Shown here in pieces: positions 35,085 through 42,956 of a stretch of 64,000 nucleotides of DNA. The DNA is from Polyangiaceae bacterium (GTDB lineage: Bacteria; Myxococcota_A; Polyangia; Polyangiales; Polyangiaceae): assembly GCA_020633235.1 (NCBI GenBank), contig JACKEA010000007.1, forward strand, positions 372,001 through 436,000. The letters run 5' to 3'. The notes beneath the pieces were generated by a model that was not told the origin of the DNA, did not search any database, and saw only the letters and a program-made list of their open reading frames with translations. A program made the position numbers and the translations under genes. Numbering within the stretch: the first letter of the stretch is position 1; each line of letters opens with the position of its first letter.

Positions 35085-35370
35085 TCTCTACGGCAGTATC
35101 GAGACCAGCGCATCGCGCGAGGCGATTGCCCAAGCGTTTGCGAACGCCGGCTGGGAAGTGCACAAATGTGGCTTCGAGGAGCACAGGCTCGAAGCACCGT
35201 TCGCCGAGCTCGTTCTGGACTCGGAGCGGCCCTTCTTGATCCATGGCTTGGTGGCGGAGGTGACCATCAACGTGCGACTCGTCGCCGACGTCTTGCGAGG
35301 GACGGGCGCGCACTTCTCCCTCGAGTGCTACTCCGAGTCCGGCGAGCTGCTCGCGACCGTCACGTCGTGA
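35032..35370 (+). CDS. hypothetical protein
   Basis: A protein of 112 residues. ATG 35032 has a good ribosome site (GAGGGA at 35021-35026). The sequence has two halves with charged and hydrophobic alternation (REAIAQAFANAGWEVHKCGFEEHRL, LVAEVTINVRLVADVL). I do not recognise it. It overlaps head-to-head with the gene at 34509 by 53 bases, so one of the two starts is probably wrong. Confidence 0.5.
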   Translation: MGYRDPSPPKWQLPDASNLYGSIETSASREAIAQAFANAGWEVHKCGFEEHRLEAPFAELVLDSERPFLIHGLVAEVTINVRLVADVLRGTGAHFSLECYSESGELLATVTS

Positions 35371-35377
35371 GCTTCGC

Positions 35378-36184
35378 TCAAATCCGCATCGACGGGATCA
35401 CGCGGGCGACGTCCGTGCGGCGCGTGGCCGTGCGATAGGCGGCGCCGGTGGCGGGGAGCACGCGCACCAGGGTGCGCTCGTCGCTCCACCACGGGAGCAG
35501 CTCCAGGGCGGGCAGCGCGCTGGCGATGGTGCTCGTGGCGTCCGTTTCCCACTGCGCGTCCGCGCCCGCGAAGACACGCCGCAGCCAGCGCCGGCGGAGC
35601 ACGTAACGCGTCGTCGCCAACAGCATCGCGCCGAGCGCGCATGTCGCGATGCCGGCGGCCAGATACAGCCACTCCACGCTCTCCGCAAAGTGCGCTGACA
35701 CACCCACCACGCCGCACAGCCACGCGCAGGTGTTCACGATCTGCACGTCTTGTGCGGAATGCGTCTGGTCGCTCCGCGCGGCGCGCAGCTCCCGCGCCGG
35801 CAACGAGCACAGCATGCCGAACAGCACTCCCCCTGCCGCTCCCAGCAGCAAGTCCAAGAGCGAGCCCCGGAGGTGCTGCAATCGACAGCTCACCAAGGCA
35901 CACACGCCCAGCGCCGCAGCGATCCCCGACGCGCCGCCGCCGACGATCCACACCGTGGATCCTTCTTTGACGCTTCGGGGCTCACGGGTGGCGAAGAAGC
36001 CGAGCGTGAGCATGGCGAGCGTCGCCGAAATCGCGACGTCCGTCGTCTCCACGTAGCGATATTGAAAGCTGATTCCGTGCAGTGCCCGCTCGATGGGAAT
36101 GGCCAAGACCAACGCCGCCGCGCCCACCGCAAGGCGACACACGCTGGCGGCCGCTAGCCGGGGAGCAAACGGAACCCGAGACAT
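35378..36184 (-). CDS. multi-pass membrane protein
   Basis: A protein of 268 residues from ATG 36184. The sequence shows about six hydrophobic segments (VCRLAVGAAALVLAIPI, AISATLAMLTLGFF, GGASGIAAALGVCALV, LLGAAGGVLFGMLC, LCGVVGVSA, WLYLAAGIATCALGAMLLA), then a soluble C-terminal domain. An upstream frame to 36307 passes through the repeat and is not used. The family is unknown. Confidence 0.65.
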   Translation of the reverse strand: MSRVPFAPRLAAASVCRLAVGAAALVLAIPIERALHGISFQYRYVETTDVAISATLAMLTLGFFATREPRSVKEGSTVWIVGGGASGIAAALGVCALVSCRLQHLRGSLLDLLLGAAGGVLFGMLCSLPARELRAARSDQTHSAQDVQIVNTCAWLCGVVGVSAHFAESVEWLYLAAGIATCALGAMLLATTRYVLRRRWLRRVFAGADAQWETDATSTIASALPALELLPWWSDERTLVRVLPATGAAYRTATRRTDVARVIPSMRI

Positions 36185-36214
36185 GTACAGCTTCGACTCC
36201 CCTCGAGTCGTTGC

Positions 36215-36244
36215 CTTTGTTGGTCCGGCGCGATTCCCGTCGCG
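36215..36244 (-). repeat. interspersed CCGCGG repeat, copy 9
   Basis: TTTGTTGGTCCGGCGCGATT followed by CCCGTCGCG; a subtype shared with the copy at 44394. It contains a CGCGA/TCGCG stem. Confidence 0.65.
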
Positions 36245-36394
36245 TTTCACTCTTCCGCGAACTACTGAAGCGTCAGCCGGCACGTGCGCCATCGGAAATA
36301 GAGGCACGACGCTTGCTTGGTCGAGCGGAGATGTTTCGGCTGCGTGATTGTCCCTGCCAAGCCGATGCCGGTGTGCACACGCCTTCGGCGAGCG

Positions 36395-36718
36395 TCAGTC
36401 GCAGTTCGTCTTGCTCAGCTGTACCCGCACCTCTTTGAGCTGCTTGGCGAGCTGGGCGTAGGTCTTTGCGTGCTGCGTGTTGAGCTTGGCGAGCTCGTTC
36501 AGCCGCGCCTGTGCGCTCTTGTCCTTCGTCTTCTTGATCAGGCTGCGCTGCTTCTTGGCGGCCTCCAAGGCGTCCGAGTTGGCTTGGTCAGCTTTCTGCT
36601 GGGCGACGGCGATCAGCGCGTTGATGCCGTTGGACGCCGACTCGGCGTCATCCGCGCTTCCGAGACAAAAAAGAAACGCGGCGGCGGACACTACAAGGAC
36701 GTTACGAGCTCGCTTCAT
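36395..36718 (-). CDS. small exported coiled-coil protein
   Basis: A protein of 107 residues with a signal peptide (VLVVSAAAFLFCLG) and then a helical coiled-coil (NALIAVAQQKADQANSDALE, AQARLNELAKLNTQH) ending in a single Cys. I do not recognise a family. It lies downstream of the Cys-rich lipoprotein gene with a 51-base gap. Confidence 0.6.
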   Translation of the reverse strand: MKRARNVLVVSAAAFLFCLGSADDAESASNGINALIAVAQQKADQANSDALEAAKKQRSLIKKTKDKSAQARLNELAKLNTQHAKTYAQLAKQLKEVRVQLSKTNCD

Positions 36719-36769
36719 GCTTCCCTCCGGATTCTCCAGAGTGCCTCAGCTCCCGCCCGCTGACAACCG

Positions 36770-37666
36770 CTATGGACACGAGCTCTTCTTCGCACCGTTG
36801 TAGCTCGAGATGTACGCGTTGCAGGTCTGAGTGTCGTAGTTGCCGCAGAAGCATGTGCTCCCGGAAGTGGACGTGTACGTGAAACAACAGGGCGAGCTCG
36901 GGCAGGAAGCGTCCGGGTAGCTCAGCGCGTTGTCCGTGATGATACAGGTGCACGCGGGAGCCACCGTCGTGACGCAGCGCCAGGTCTTGGCATCGCATTG
37001 GCCGTTGGTGCAGGTGCCGCTGCAGCTCTGGAACAGCTCTTCCTTCTTGCCGCAGCTGTCGTACCAATACGAAGCGCCGGCGGAGCACTTCTTCGAAGCG
37101 TGGGAGGTGCACTGGACACAGGCGTTACCGCTGCAGCCGTTGGGACAGGTCTCCTTCAGTGACCCGACCTTGTTGCAGCTGTCGACCCAGTACAGGTTTC
37201 CGCCCTGACACGTAGTGCTCGTGTTCGCGGTGCACTGGACGCAGGCGTTGCCGCTGCAGCCGCTCGGGCAAGTCTCCTTGAGAGGACCGATGTTGTTGCA
37301 GCTATCGACCCAGTACAGGCCATTGCCCTGACAGGTGGTGCCCGTGTTCGGTGTGCAGCCCCCCGCTCCCGCCGCGCCGCCAGCGCCGCCCGAGGAACCC
37401 GCCGCACCGCCCGAGCCGCCCGAGGAACCCGCCGCGCCGCCCGAGCCAGATGCGCCGCCAAGACCCCCCGACGATCCTGAGGCACCCGCCGCGCCCGCCG
37501 CGCCGGCGCTACCGCCCGATCCCGCGAGCCCCACGCCACCGGATCCCGCGGCGCCCACGCCGCCGGTGCCCGCGCCGGCGTCCGTCGCGCCGCCGCCACC
37601 ACCACCGCCACTGCTGCACGCGATCAGAGCCGTGGCTCCCAAGCCCAACAAGAAAGCTGCCCTCAT
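36770..37666 (-). CDS. lipoprotein with tandem Cys-rich 40-residue repeats
   Basis: A protein of 298 residues. The signal ends ALIAC, and a 75-residue linker is made almost wholly of Gly, Ser, Ala and Thr. Then come three repeats of about 40 residues, each with a Trp-Val-Asp-Ser-Cys and a Cys-Pro-x-Gly-Cys-Ser-Gly-x-Ala-Cys pattern (WVDSCNNIGPLKETCPSGCS is one), and a final Cys-rich part. At DNA level two units differ by only a few bases over a 120-base period, which suggests recent duplication. It is probably a surface protein. Confidence 0.75.
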   Translation of the reverse strand: MRAAFLLGLGATALIACSSGGGGGGGATDAGAGTGGVGAAGSGGVGLAGSGGSAGAAGAAGASGSSGGLGGASGSGGAAGSSGGSGGAAGSSGGAGGAAGAGGCTPNTGTTCQGNGLYWVDSCNNIGPLKETCPSGCSGNACVQCTANTSTTCQGGNLYWVDSCNKVGSLKETCPNGCSGNACVQCTSHASKKCSAGASYWYDSCGKKEELFQSCSGTCTNGQCDAKTWRCVTTVAPACTCIITDNALSYPDASCPSSPCCFTYTSTSGSTCFCGNYDTQTCNAYISSYNGAKKSSCP

Positions 37667-37739
37667 GGCGCCGAGCTTAGCCGCTTCGCTTCGGCGCGCC
37701 AGCTGAGCGCGTTCGTGTCAGGATAGCCGCGCTTCGGAC

Positions 37740-38237
37740 ATGATCGCCGCCCTCGACGTCCAGTACGCGAGTGACCGCGCCTTCGTCGCGTGCATCACCT
37801 TCGAGCACTGGACTGACGCCGATCCCAACAGCGAGCACACCACCGCCGTGCACGGCATTGGCGACTACCAGCCCGGCGAATTCTACCGCCGGGAGCTGCC
37901 GCCGCTCTTGGCCGGCCTCGAGCTGCTACCCGCCCTGCCGAGCATCGTCGTGATCGACGCTTACGTGTGGCTCGACGAAAATGGGCGCAAGGGCCTCGGC
38001 GCTCACCTGTACGAGGCCCTGGAAGGAAAAGCCGCCGTCGTCGGCGTCGCCAAGAACTTCTTCCAGGGCGCGACCGGCGCCGCGCGCGTGCTCCGAGCCG
38101 ACAGCAAACGGCCGCTGTTCGTCACCGCCGAGGGCATGCCCCTCGCCGAAGCCAGCGCCGCCGTGCGTTCGATGCACGGCGAGTTTCGCGTGCCGACCCT
38201 GCTCCGGCGGGTCGATCAGCTGTGTCGCCAAACGTAG
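37740..38237 (+). CDS. endonuclease V-like protein
   Basis: A protein of 165 residues. The metal-binding acids of endonuclease V are present in place: LDVQY (Asp6), PGEFYRRELPPLL (Glu52), and VVIDAYVWLDENGRKGLGAHL (Asp73), followed by GVAKNFF. E. coli Nfi has about 220 residues, so this is a shortened relative that starts at the first catalytic strand. Endonuclease V cuts DNA or RNA next to inosine. Function here is inferred. It converges on the LRR gene, with the two stops forming TAGCTA. Confidence 0.78.
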   Translation: MIAALDVQYASDRAFVACITFEHWTDADPNSEHTTAVHGIGDYQPGEFYRRELPPLLAGLELLPALPSIVVIDAYVWLDENGRKGLGAHLYEALEGKAAVVGVAKNFFQGATGAARVLRADSKRPLFVTAEGMPLAEASAAVRSMHGEFRVPTLLRRVDQLCRQT

Positions 38238-39242
38238 CTACTGGGGCAGGACCGACGGCTTCACGTGCTCCCGCAGATAGGCGTCGAGCTTCTCCCGGCG
38301 CCGCTTGCCGTAGTCGATCCAGCGTACGTCCAGGTGTCGGAGCCCCTTCAGGTGCGCGAGAAAGAAGAACCGTTCTGCATCGAGCTTCGGATTGATCTCG
38401 CGCAGCACGATCGAGCGAACGCGCGGCAAGCTCTCCAGGGCTTCGGGATTGCTCCACGCCTTCATGCCTTGAAAGTGTACGTCCCTGAGCTGGGTCAGGC
38501 GCGCCAAGCTCGGGAGCTCTTTGACGAGTGGCTGGTCGAAGCGCAAGGACTGGAGCCGCGTCATGCGCTCGAGGAAGGCAGCGTCCCGCAGGTTGCGGTT
38601 CGAGCTCACGCTCAGCTCCGTGAGCTTGGGGACATTGCACAGGGGCGCGAGATCGCACTCCACGGTGGCGCCCGTGATCACGAGCTTCTGCAGCCGGGGC
38701 AGGTGCTCGACGAAACCCAGGGAGCGGAGGGTCGCCGACTGCAGCAGTAACGTGCGGAGGCGACCACACGCCCCAATCGGTGAAAGATCGGGCACCGCTC
38801 CGACCACGGAGAGCCGTTGCAGCTTGGAGAGGGACTCGAGGAACGCGAGGCTCTTCAGGCTTCCGCGGATCGTGAGCCAGGTGAGCGCTTTCAGCTGGGC
38901 GAGCTCGCTCAGCGTCTTGTTCGAAAAGCCGCTCAGCTCCAACCTGCGAAGCTGTCGCAGCCCCGTCAGTGCCGCCAGGTCCTCACTGGAAAGACGCTTC
39001 CCGCTCCGTGTGCTCCACACGTGAAGCACGAGATCCGGACGCTGGCTGAGAACCTTGTCCCACAGCTCCGTGAGCTTCTTGTGGGGATCCGCGCCAAAGG
39101 CGAAACCCAGCGATGCTCCTTCTCGCAGCTCCGTTCGCGCGCGCCGCATCTTGGACGCGGTCCATGGCACGCCATGTTGCGAGTGCACCCACACCATGAC
39201 CGACTCGTATGCCAGCACCGGAGACGCTTCTACGGAATTCAC
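38238..39242 (-). CDS. leucine-rich-repeat protein
   Basis: A protein of 334 residues, from GTG 39242 (ATG 39197 is also possible). It has about 9 LRR units with the pattern LxxLxxLxLxxxx (LRQLRRLELSGFSNKTLSEL, LKALTWLTIRGS, LPRLQKLVITGATVE). It has no signal peptide and is probably cytoplasmic. LRR proteins of this type mediate protein-protein contacts; similar ones in myxobacteria are often found in multi-copy families with a fixed N-terminal part. It lies 12 bases from the stop of the Uma2-like gene. Confidence 0.75.
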   Translation of the reverse strand: MNSVEASPVLAYESVMVWVHSQHGVPWTASKMRRARTELREGASLGFAFGADPHKKLTELWDKVLSQRPDLVLHVWSTRSGKRLSSEDLAALTGLRQLRRLELSGFSNKTLSELAQLKALTWLTIRGSLKSLAFLESLSKLQRLSVVGAVPDLSPIGACGRLRTLLLQSATLRSLGFVEHLPRLQKLVITGATVECDLAPLCNVPKLTELSVSSNRNLRDAAFLERMTRLQSLRFDQPLVKELPSLARLTQLRDVHFQGMKAWSNPEALESLPRVRSIVLREINPKLDAERFFFLAHLKGLRHLDVRWIDYGKRRREKLDAYLREHVKPSVLPQ

Positions 39243-39254
39243 CCGACTGGGCGG

Positions 39255-39971
39255 TCACTTTGCGAGTCGCGCTTCGAGCTCCGCCACGCGCGCCAACGCC
39301 CGCTCCTTGTCCGTACGCTCGCGTTCCTTTTCGGCGCGCTGCTCCTCGGCTTCGCTGAGCCAGCGCCGGGCGCCTTCGCGGTCGTCGCTGAGGACGAGCT
39401 TTCCGTCCTCCGCACGGAGCCAGCAGGCCAGCGCTTCGGAGTACACGGGGCCATCGCCCGCTGCCACCCGCTCGAAAGCGCCTGTCACGTCCGGCCGCCA
39501 TAGCTGGATCGCGAGGGGGCCACCCATGGAGGCAGGGCCGGCCATCAGCGGATCGAAAATCACCAGCTCTCGAGCTCCAATGGCGGCGTAGCGTTCGTGC
39601 ACGTCCCGGTAGTCCTTGTGCGGATGCTTCGGGCTCACGATCTCGAAGCAAACCCGAGGGGGAACATGGCCCGGCTTCCACAAGCACAAGCTGTTCAGCC
39701 GGTCGCCCTCCGGTGCCGCGGGATCGAGCACGCACACGTCGGGATCGATGCCCACGCTGGGCGCTTGCTCCAGAAAGCGGATCGCCAAATTGCGTGCGAC
39801 CTGCATCGCATGGTCTTGCCGCGCCGCCCACGCGCTCAGCACGGCATGGATGTGATTCGCGGTTTGGTCGTGAAAGACGGACTCTGGCACGGTGCCCTCA
39901 GGGAGCACCCATTGCGACAGGTCCGGGCGGACTCGGTATCGCAGTATGACGAAGCTCGGAGCGTCACTCAC
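39255..39971 (-). CDS. Uma2-family (DUF820) nuclease-fold protein
   Basis: A protein of 238 residues from GTG 39971. The Uma2 restriction-endonuclease-like signature is present: ANHIHAVLSAW, IDPDVCVLDP (the PD motif), VCFEIVSPKHPHKDYRD (the E-x-S core), GARELVIFDP. A C-terminal coiled coil (EEQRAEKERERTDKERALA) is typical. The family is abundant in cyanobacteria and myxobacteria, and its activity is unproved. The GTG has GGAGG close upstream. The region upstream is non-coding and rich in repeats. Confidence 0.82.
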   Translation of the reverse strand: MSDAPSFVILRYRVRPDLSQWVLPEGTVPESVFHDQTANHIHAVLSAWAARQDHAMQVARNLAIRFLEQAPSVGIDPDVCVLDPAAPEGDRLNSLCLWKPGHVPPRVCFEIVSPKHPHKDYRDVHERYAAIGARELVIFDPLMAGPASMGGPLAIQLWRPDVTGAFERVAAGDGPVYSEALACWLRAEDGKLVLSDDREGARRWLSEAEEQRAEKERERTDKERALARVAELEARLAK

Positions 39972-40071
39972 GACCTCCAGCCTACTGCTTCTTGCTGATT
40001 CGTGACACGAGACCGCATTGCGACTCAGTTGAAACGGTAGCCGGTCTGCGCCGGCCTCGCCGGTTTTCCCG

Positions 40072-40101
40072 GTGGGGCTGCGCCCCACACCCCGCGCGGG
40101 G
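40072..40101. repeat. two GC-rich hairpins in tandem
   Basis: GTGGGGC-TGC-GCCCCAC (40072-40088) is a perfect 7-bp hairpin and is followed by the 12-base palindrome CCCCGCGCGGGG (40090-40101). A partial third unit follows to 40119. Confidence 0.7.
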
Positions 40102-40258
40102 AACCCCAACCCCGCGCGGCCACTGCTCCATGCTCTTGAGAAGTTCCGTACTCGCGTCGGGTGCATGCGTCAGGCCACAGCACGCCGCGTGCCACGCAGA
40201 AACACCTTCAAACCCTGGTTTGCACCCTGGCGAAACCGCGCTTCGCCGGCGGCGGTCG

Positions 40259-40338
40259 CCGGTTTTCGTTTTCATGTCGGTCCGCCGCGGCACCTCGCGA
40301 AGCGGCGTTTCCGCGGCGGACCGACAAAAGAAAACCGG
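40259..40338. repeat. interspersed CCGCGG repeats, copies 10 and 11, inverted pair
   Basis: The left arm (40259-40291) and right arm (40309-40338) pair over about 28 bases: CCGGTTTTC, then GTCGGTCCGCCGCGG, and its complement. The arms differ by a 3-base insertion and flank 17 bases. It has the form of a small palindromic element or MITE. Confidence 0.85.
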
Positions 40339-40383
40339 GGGCCGGCGGGTCCATGCCGACTCGCTCTGGTGGTATGGAGCGGC

Positions 40384-41037
40384 ATGTTCACCGGCTTGGT
40401 GGAGACGACGGGCAAGCTTCGAGGGCGCGATCGCCGCGGGCCGGGCTATCGCCTCACGATCGAAACGGACCTCGCGCCGCTCGAGATGGGTGAGTCCATC
40501 GCGGTGAACGGCGCGTGCCTCACCGTCGTGGACATCCGGGACGGCGCCTTCGGCGCGGACGTCTCGGAAGAGACGGTGGAAAAGACGACGCTGGGCCGCG
40601 TGGGCGTCGGCGGCGCGTTGAACCTGGAGCGCTCGCTGCGGCTCGGGGATCGCCTGGGCGGACATCTCGTCAGTGGTCACGTGGACGGCGTGGCGCGCGT
40701 GACGGAGGTCACGCCGGTGGGCGAAGCGTGGCGCGTCGCGATTGCGCCACCGGCGGAGCTGATGCGCTATCTGGCGCCCAAAGGCTCGGTCACGCTGGAC
40801 GGCGTGTCGCTCACCATCAACGCCACCGGCGCGAGCGACATCGAGCTGATGCTCATCCCGCACACGCGGGAAGTGACGAATTTCTCGGCGCTTCGCCCAG
40901 GGAGCGAGCTGAATCTCGAGGTGGATCTGTTGGCGCGCTACGTCGTGCACTATCTAGAGCGGGGCGGCTCCGCCGCTGGCGGAGAAGACTCCCTGGTCGA
41001 TGCGCTGTCACGCGCCGGCTTCCTCTCCAAAGACTGA
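40384..41037 (+). CDS. ribE: riboflavin synthase, alpha subunit
   Basis: A protein of 217 residues, the normal length, from ATG 40384. The two homologous barrels are visible: MFTGLVETTG and NGACLTVVDI in the first, and GHLVSGHVDGVARV and VTLDGVSLTIN in the second. The enzyme converts two molecules of 6,7-dimethyl-8-ribityllumazine to riboflavin and a ribitylamino pyrimidinedione. ribBA follows after 4 bases. No RFN leader is seen, and ribD is not in the window. Confidence 0.95.
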   Translation: MFTGLVETTGKLRGRDRRGPGYRLTIETDLAPLEMGESIAVNGACLTVVDIRDGAFGADVSEETVEKTTLGRVGVGGALNLERSLRLGDRLGGHLVSGHVDGVARVTEVTPVGEAWRVAIAPPAELMRYLAPKGSVTLDGVSLTINATGASDIELMLIPHTREVTNFSALRPGSELNLEVDLLARYVVHYLERGGSAAGGEDSLVDALSRAGFLSKD

Positions 41038-41041
41038 ACCC

Positions 41042-42232
41042 ATGCCCCAATCCATTCCCCCGCGCCCGCTGGACATCGATCCCGAGCCGCTGGCGCGCGT
41101 GCAGCAAGCCATCGACGACATTCGCGCCGGCAAGATGGTCATCTTGGTGGACGACGAAGATCGCGAGAACGAAGGCGATCTGACCATGGCTGCGGAGATG
41201 GTCACGCCGGAGGCCATCAACTTCATGGCCAAGTTTGGTCGCGGCCTGATCTGCCTCACCCTCACGGAGGGACAGGTGGAGCGGCTGGAGCTGCCGATGA
41301 TGCAGCCTCCCGGCAAGAACGGACCGCCGCTGGGCACGGCGTTCACGGTGAGCGTGGAAGCGGCGGAGGGCGTGACCACCGGCATCAGCGCGGCGGATCG
41401 CGCGCACACCGTGAAGGTCGCCATCTCACCAGAGGCGAAGCCGTCGGATCTGGTGACGCCAGGGCACGTGTTCCCGCTGCGGGCGCGCCGCGGGGGCGTC
41501 TTGGTGCGCGCGGGGCAAACGGAAGGCTCGCTGGATCTCGCGCGCCTCGCGGGGCTCACGCCGGCCGGCGTGATCTGCGAGATCATGAACGACGACGGCA
41601 GCATGGCGCGCATGCCGGATCTCGAAGCCTTTGCCCGGGAGCATGGCCTTCGCATTTTGACGATCGCGGATCTGATCCGCTACCGGCTGCAGAAGGAGCA
41701 GCTCGTGGAAAAGCTCCACGAGGCGGACATCGTGATGGACCGCACGGGCACCACCTGGCGCGCGATGGTGTACGGCGCCACGGTGGAAGATCGTCAGCTG
41801 CTCGTGCTGGTGCGCGGCAAGATCGACGCTGCCAAGCCGGTGCTGTGTCGCATGCACAGCGGCTCCACGCTGGCGGACACCTTCAGCTCCACCGTGAGCG
41901 AGGGCGGGCGGCACCTGGCGGAGGCCATCGACGCCATCGAGGCGGAGGGCTCCGGCGTGGTGGTGTACCTGCCGCCGCGGTGTGATCTCCGTCACGAGCT
42001 CATGGCCCTCACGGAGCGGCTGAAGAGCTCGCCCGTCGCTGCGCCCAAGCCGGATTCCCGCGCCCATGGCGGCACCCTTCGGGAGTACGGCCTCGGCGCC
42101 CAGGTGTTGCGGGAGCTCGGCTTGCACCGCATCCGCCTGCTCACCAACAACCCCCGGAAGATCGCCGGCATCCACGGCTACGGCCTGGAAGTGGTGGAGA
42201 GCGTCCCACTCGTCTCGATGAAGAAGGTTTAG
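41042..42232 (+). CDS. ribBA: RibBA: DHBP synthase with degenerate GTP cyclohydrolase II half
   Basis: A protein of 396 residues from ATG 41042, the bifunctional length. The DHBP synthase half is intact: VDDEDRENEGDL (metal Glu) and TGISAADRAHT, with residues 20-215. The GTP cyclohydrolase II half looks degenerate: the Zn site CxxHS...RCDCG keeps only CRMHSGS, with the second and third Cys gone (STVSEGG), and the EGRGIGL loop reads EGSGVVVYL. The late RLLTNNPRK is kept. It may be an RibB-only enzyme, with GTP cyclohydrolase II encoded elsewhere. Operon member between ribE and vapB. Confidence 0.88.
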   Translation: MPQSIPPRPLDIDPEPLARVQQAIDDIRAGKMVILVDDEDRENEGDLTMAAEMVTPEAINFMAKFGRGLICLTLTEGQVERLELPMMQPPGKNGPPLGTAFTVSVEAAEGVTTGISAADRAHTVKVAISPEAKPSDLVTPGHVFPLRARRGGVLVRAGQTEGSLDLARLAGLTPAGVICEIMNDDGSMARMPDLEAFAREHGLRILTIADLIRYRLQKEQLVEKLHEADIVMDRTGTTWRAMVYGATVEDRQLLVLVRGKIDAAKPVLCRMHSGSTLADTFSSTVSEGGRHLAEAIDAIEAEGSGVVVYLPPRCDLRHELMALTERLKSSPVAAPKPDSRAHGGTLREYGLGAQVLRELGLHRIRLLTNNPRKIAGIHGYGLEVVESVPLVSMKKV

Positions 42233-42254
42233 TGGTTTCAGGTATTTGGCTTGT

Positions 42255-42283
42255 TTGACATTATGACATCACGATCGTAGATT
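42255..42283 (+). promoter_or_regulatory. promoter of the vapBC module
   Basis: TTGACA at 42255-42260 and TAGATT at 42278-42283, with an exact 17-base spacer. Transcription would start near 42290, about 3 bases before the vapB ATG, so the mRNA may be nearly leaderless. Confidence 0.65.
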
Positions 42284-42294
42284 CGTGATGTCAT
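42263..42294. promoter_or_regulatory. perfect 12-bp palindrome, vapBC operator
   Basis: ATGACATCACGA and TCGTGATGTCAT are perfect inverted arms around an 8-base spacer. The right arm ends in the vapB start codon, and the -10 box is in the spacer, so binding by the VapB-VapC complex would block the promoter. Confidence 0.75.
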
Positions 42295-42535
42295 GGCGAA
42301 ACAAATCACAGTTCGGGGTGTCTCCCCACAGCTTTCGTCGAAGCTCGAGGAGTTGAGTCGAGCTCGGGGCGAGAGCGTCAACGCTACCGTTCTCTTCTTG
42401 TTGGAACAGGCGACGGGGGTCGATGCGCGACGGCGCCGTCTCGAGCGTTACGCCACTTGGACAGAAGCCGATGCAGAGGAGTTCTCGCTCGGCTTGAAAG
42501 CGCAGCGGCAGGTCGACGAGGACCTCTGGGGTTGA
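42293..42535 (+). CDS. vapB: VapB-type antitoxin, ribbon-helix-helix
   Basis: A protein of 80 residues with an N-terminal RHH-like element (QITVRGVSPQLSSKLEELSRARGESVNATVL) and a charged C-terminal tail (EDLWG end), as in FitA/VapB antitoxins that wrap the PIN toxin. It lies in front of the PIN gene with one base between stop and start, and is controlled by the palindrome at its start. Named by family and context only. Confidence 0.75.
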   Translation: MAKQITVRGVSPQLSSKLEELSRARGESVNATVLFLLEQATGVDARRRRLERYATWTEADAEEFSLGLKAQRQVDEDLWG

Positions 42536-42536
42536 A

Positions 42537-42932
42537 ATGGATGTGGTGCTGGACACGTCCGCCTACTCGCACCTTCGACGTGGACACCCCAAAGTGCAGG
42601 ACATCGTGGCCAAGGCGGCTACCGTGCTCCTGCCGACGATCGTATTGGGAGAGCTTGAGGCTGCGTTCCAGTTGGGAAGTCGGACGAAGGAGAACGTCGC
42701 CACGCTGGAGGAGTTCCTCGAGGAACCCTTCGTGTCGACGCTGCCGGTGAGCGAAAGAGTCGCACGGCAATACGGTGCGCTGTTCTCGGAGCTGCGCCGC
42801 GCCGGGACGCCGATCCCGGTGAACGACGTCTGGATTGCTGCGACCACCATCGAGGCAGGTGCACGTCTGCTCACCTTCGACTCGGATTTCGAGCGCGTGA
42901 AGCGTCTCGATCGCACGATTCTCTTGGCGTAG
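42537..42932 (+). CDS. vapC: VapC-type PIN-domain toxin
   Basis: A protein of 131 residues. The PIN acids are in place: VVLDTSAY (Asp6), VLGELEAAF (Glu), VNDVWIAATT (Asp), TFDSDF (Asp). VapC toxins are Mg-dependent RNases, usually cutting tRNA or rRNA. With vapB it makes a complete toxin-antitoxin pair sitting between ribBA and ribH. The stop is 24 bases before ribH, so ribH may be read from this promoter too. Confidence 0.85.
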   Translation: MDVVLDTSAYSHLRRGHPKVQDIVAKAATVLLPTIVLGELEAAFQLGSRTKENVATLEEFLEEPFVSTLPVSERVARQYGALFSELRRAGTPIPVNDVWIAATTIEAGARLLTFDSDFERVKRLDRTILLA

Positions 42933-42956
42933 GCCGTGCTAACGTCGGTGCCCCCC

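Larger units (their letters stand above)
39972..40383. other. non-coding stretch with hairpins and repeat pair
   Basis: About 410 bases without a credible gene between the Uma2-like gene and ribE. They hold a run of GC-rich hairpins (40040-40120) and an inverted pair of the interspersed repeat (40259-40338). I saw no FMN riboswitch ahead of ribE. Confidence 0.7.

Noticed and set aside
39972..40383. FMN riboswitch expected ahead of the rib operon
   Set aside because: None of the conserved RFN segments is seen; the region holds repeats and hairpins only.
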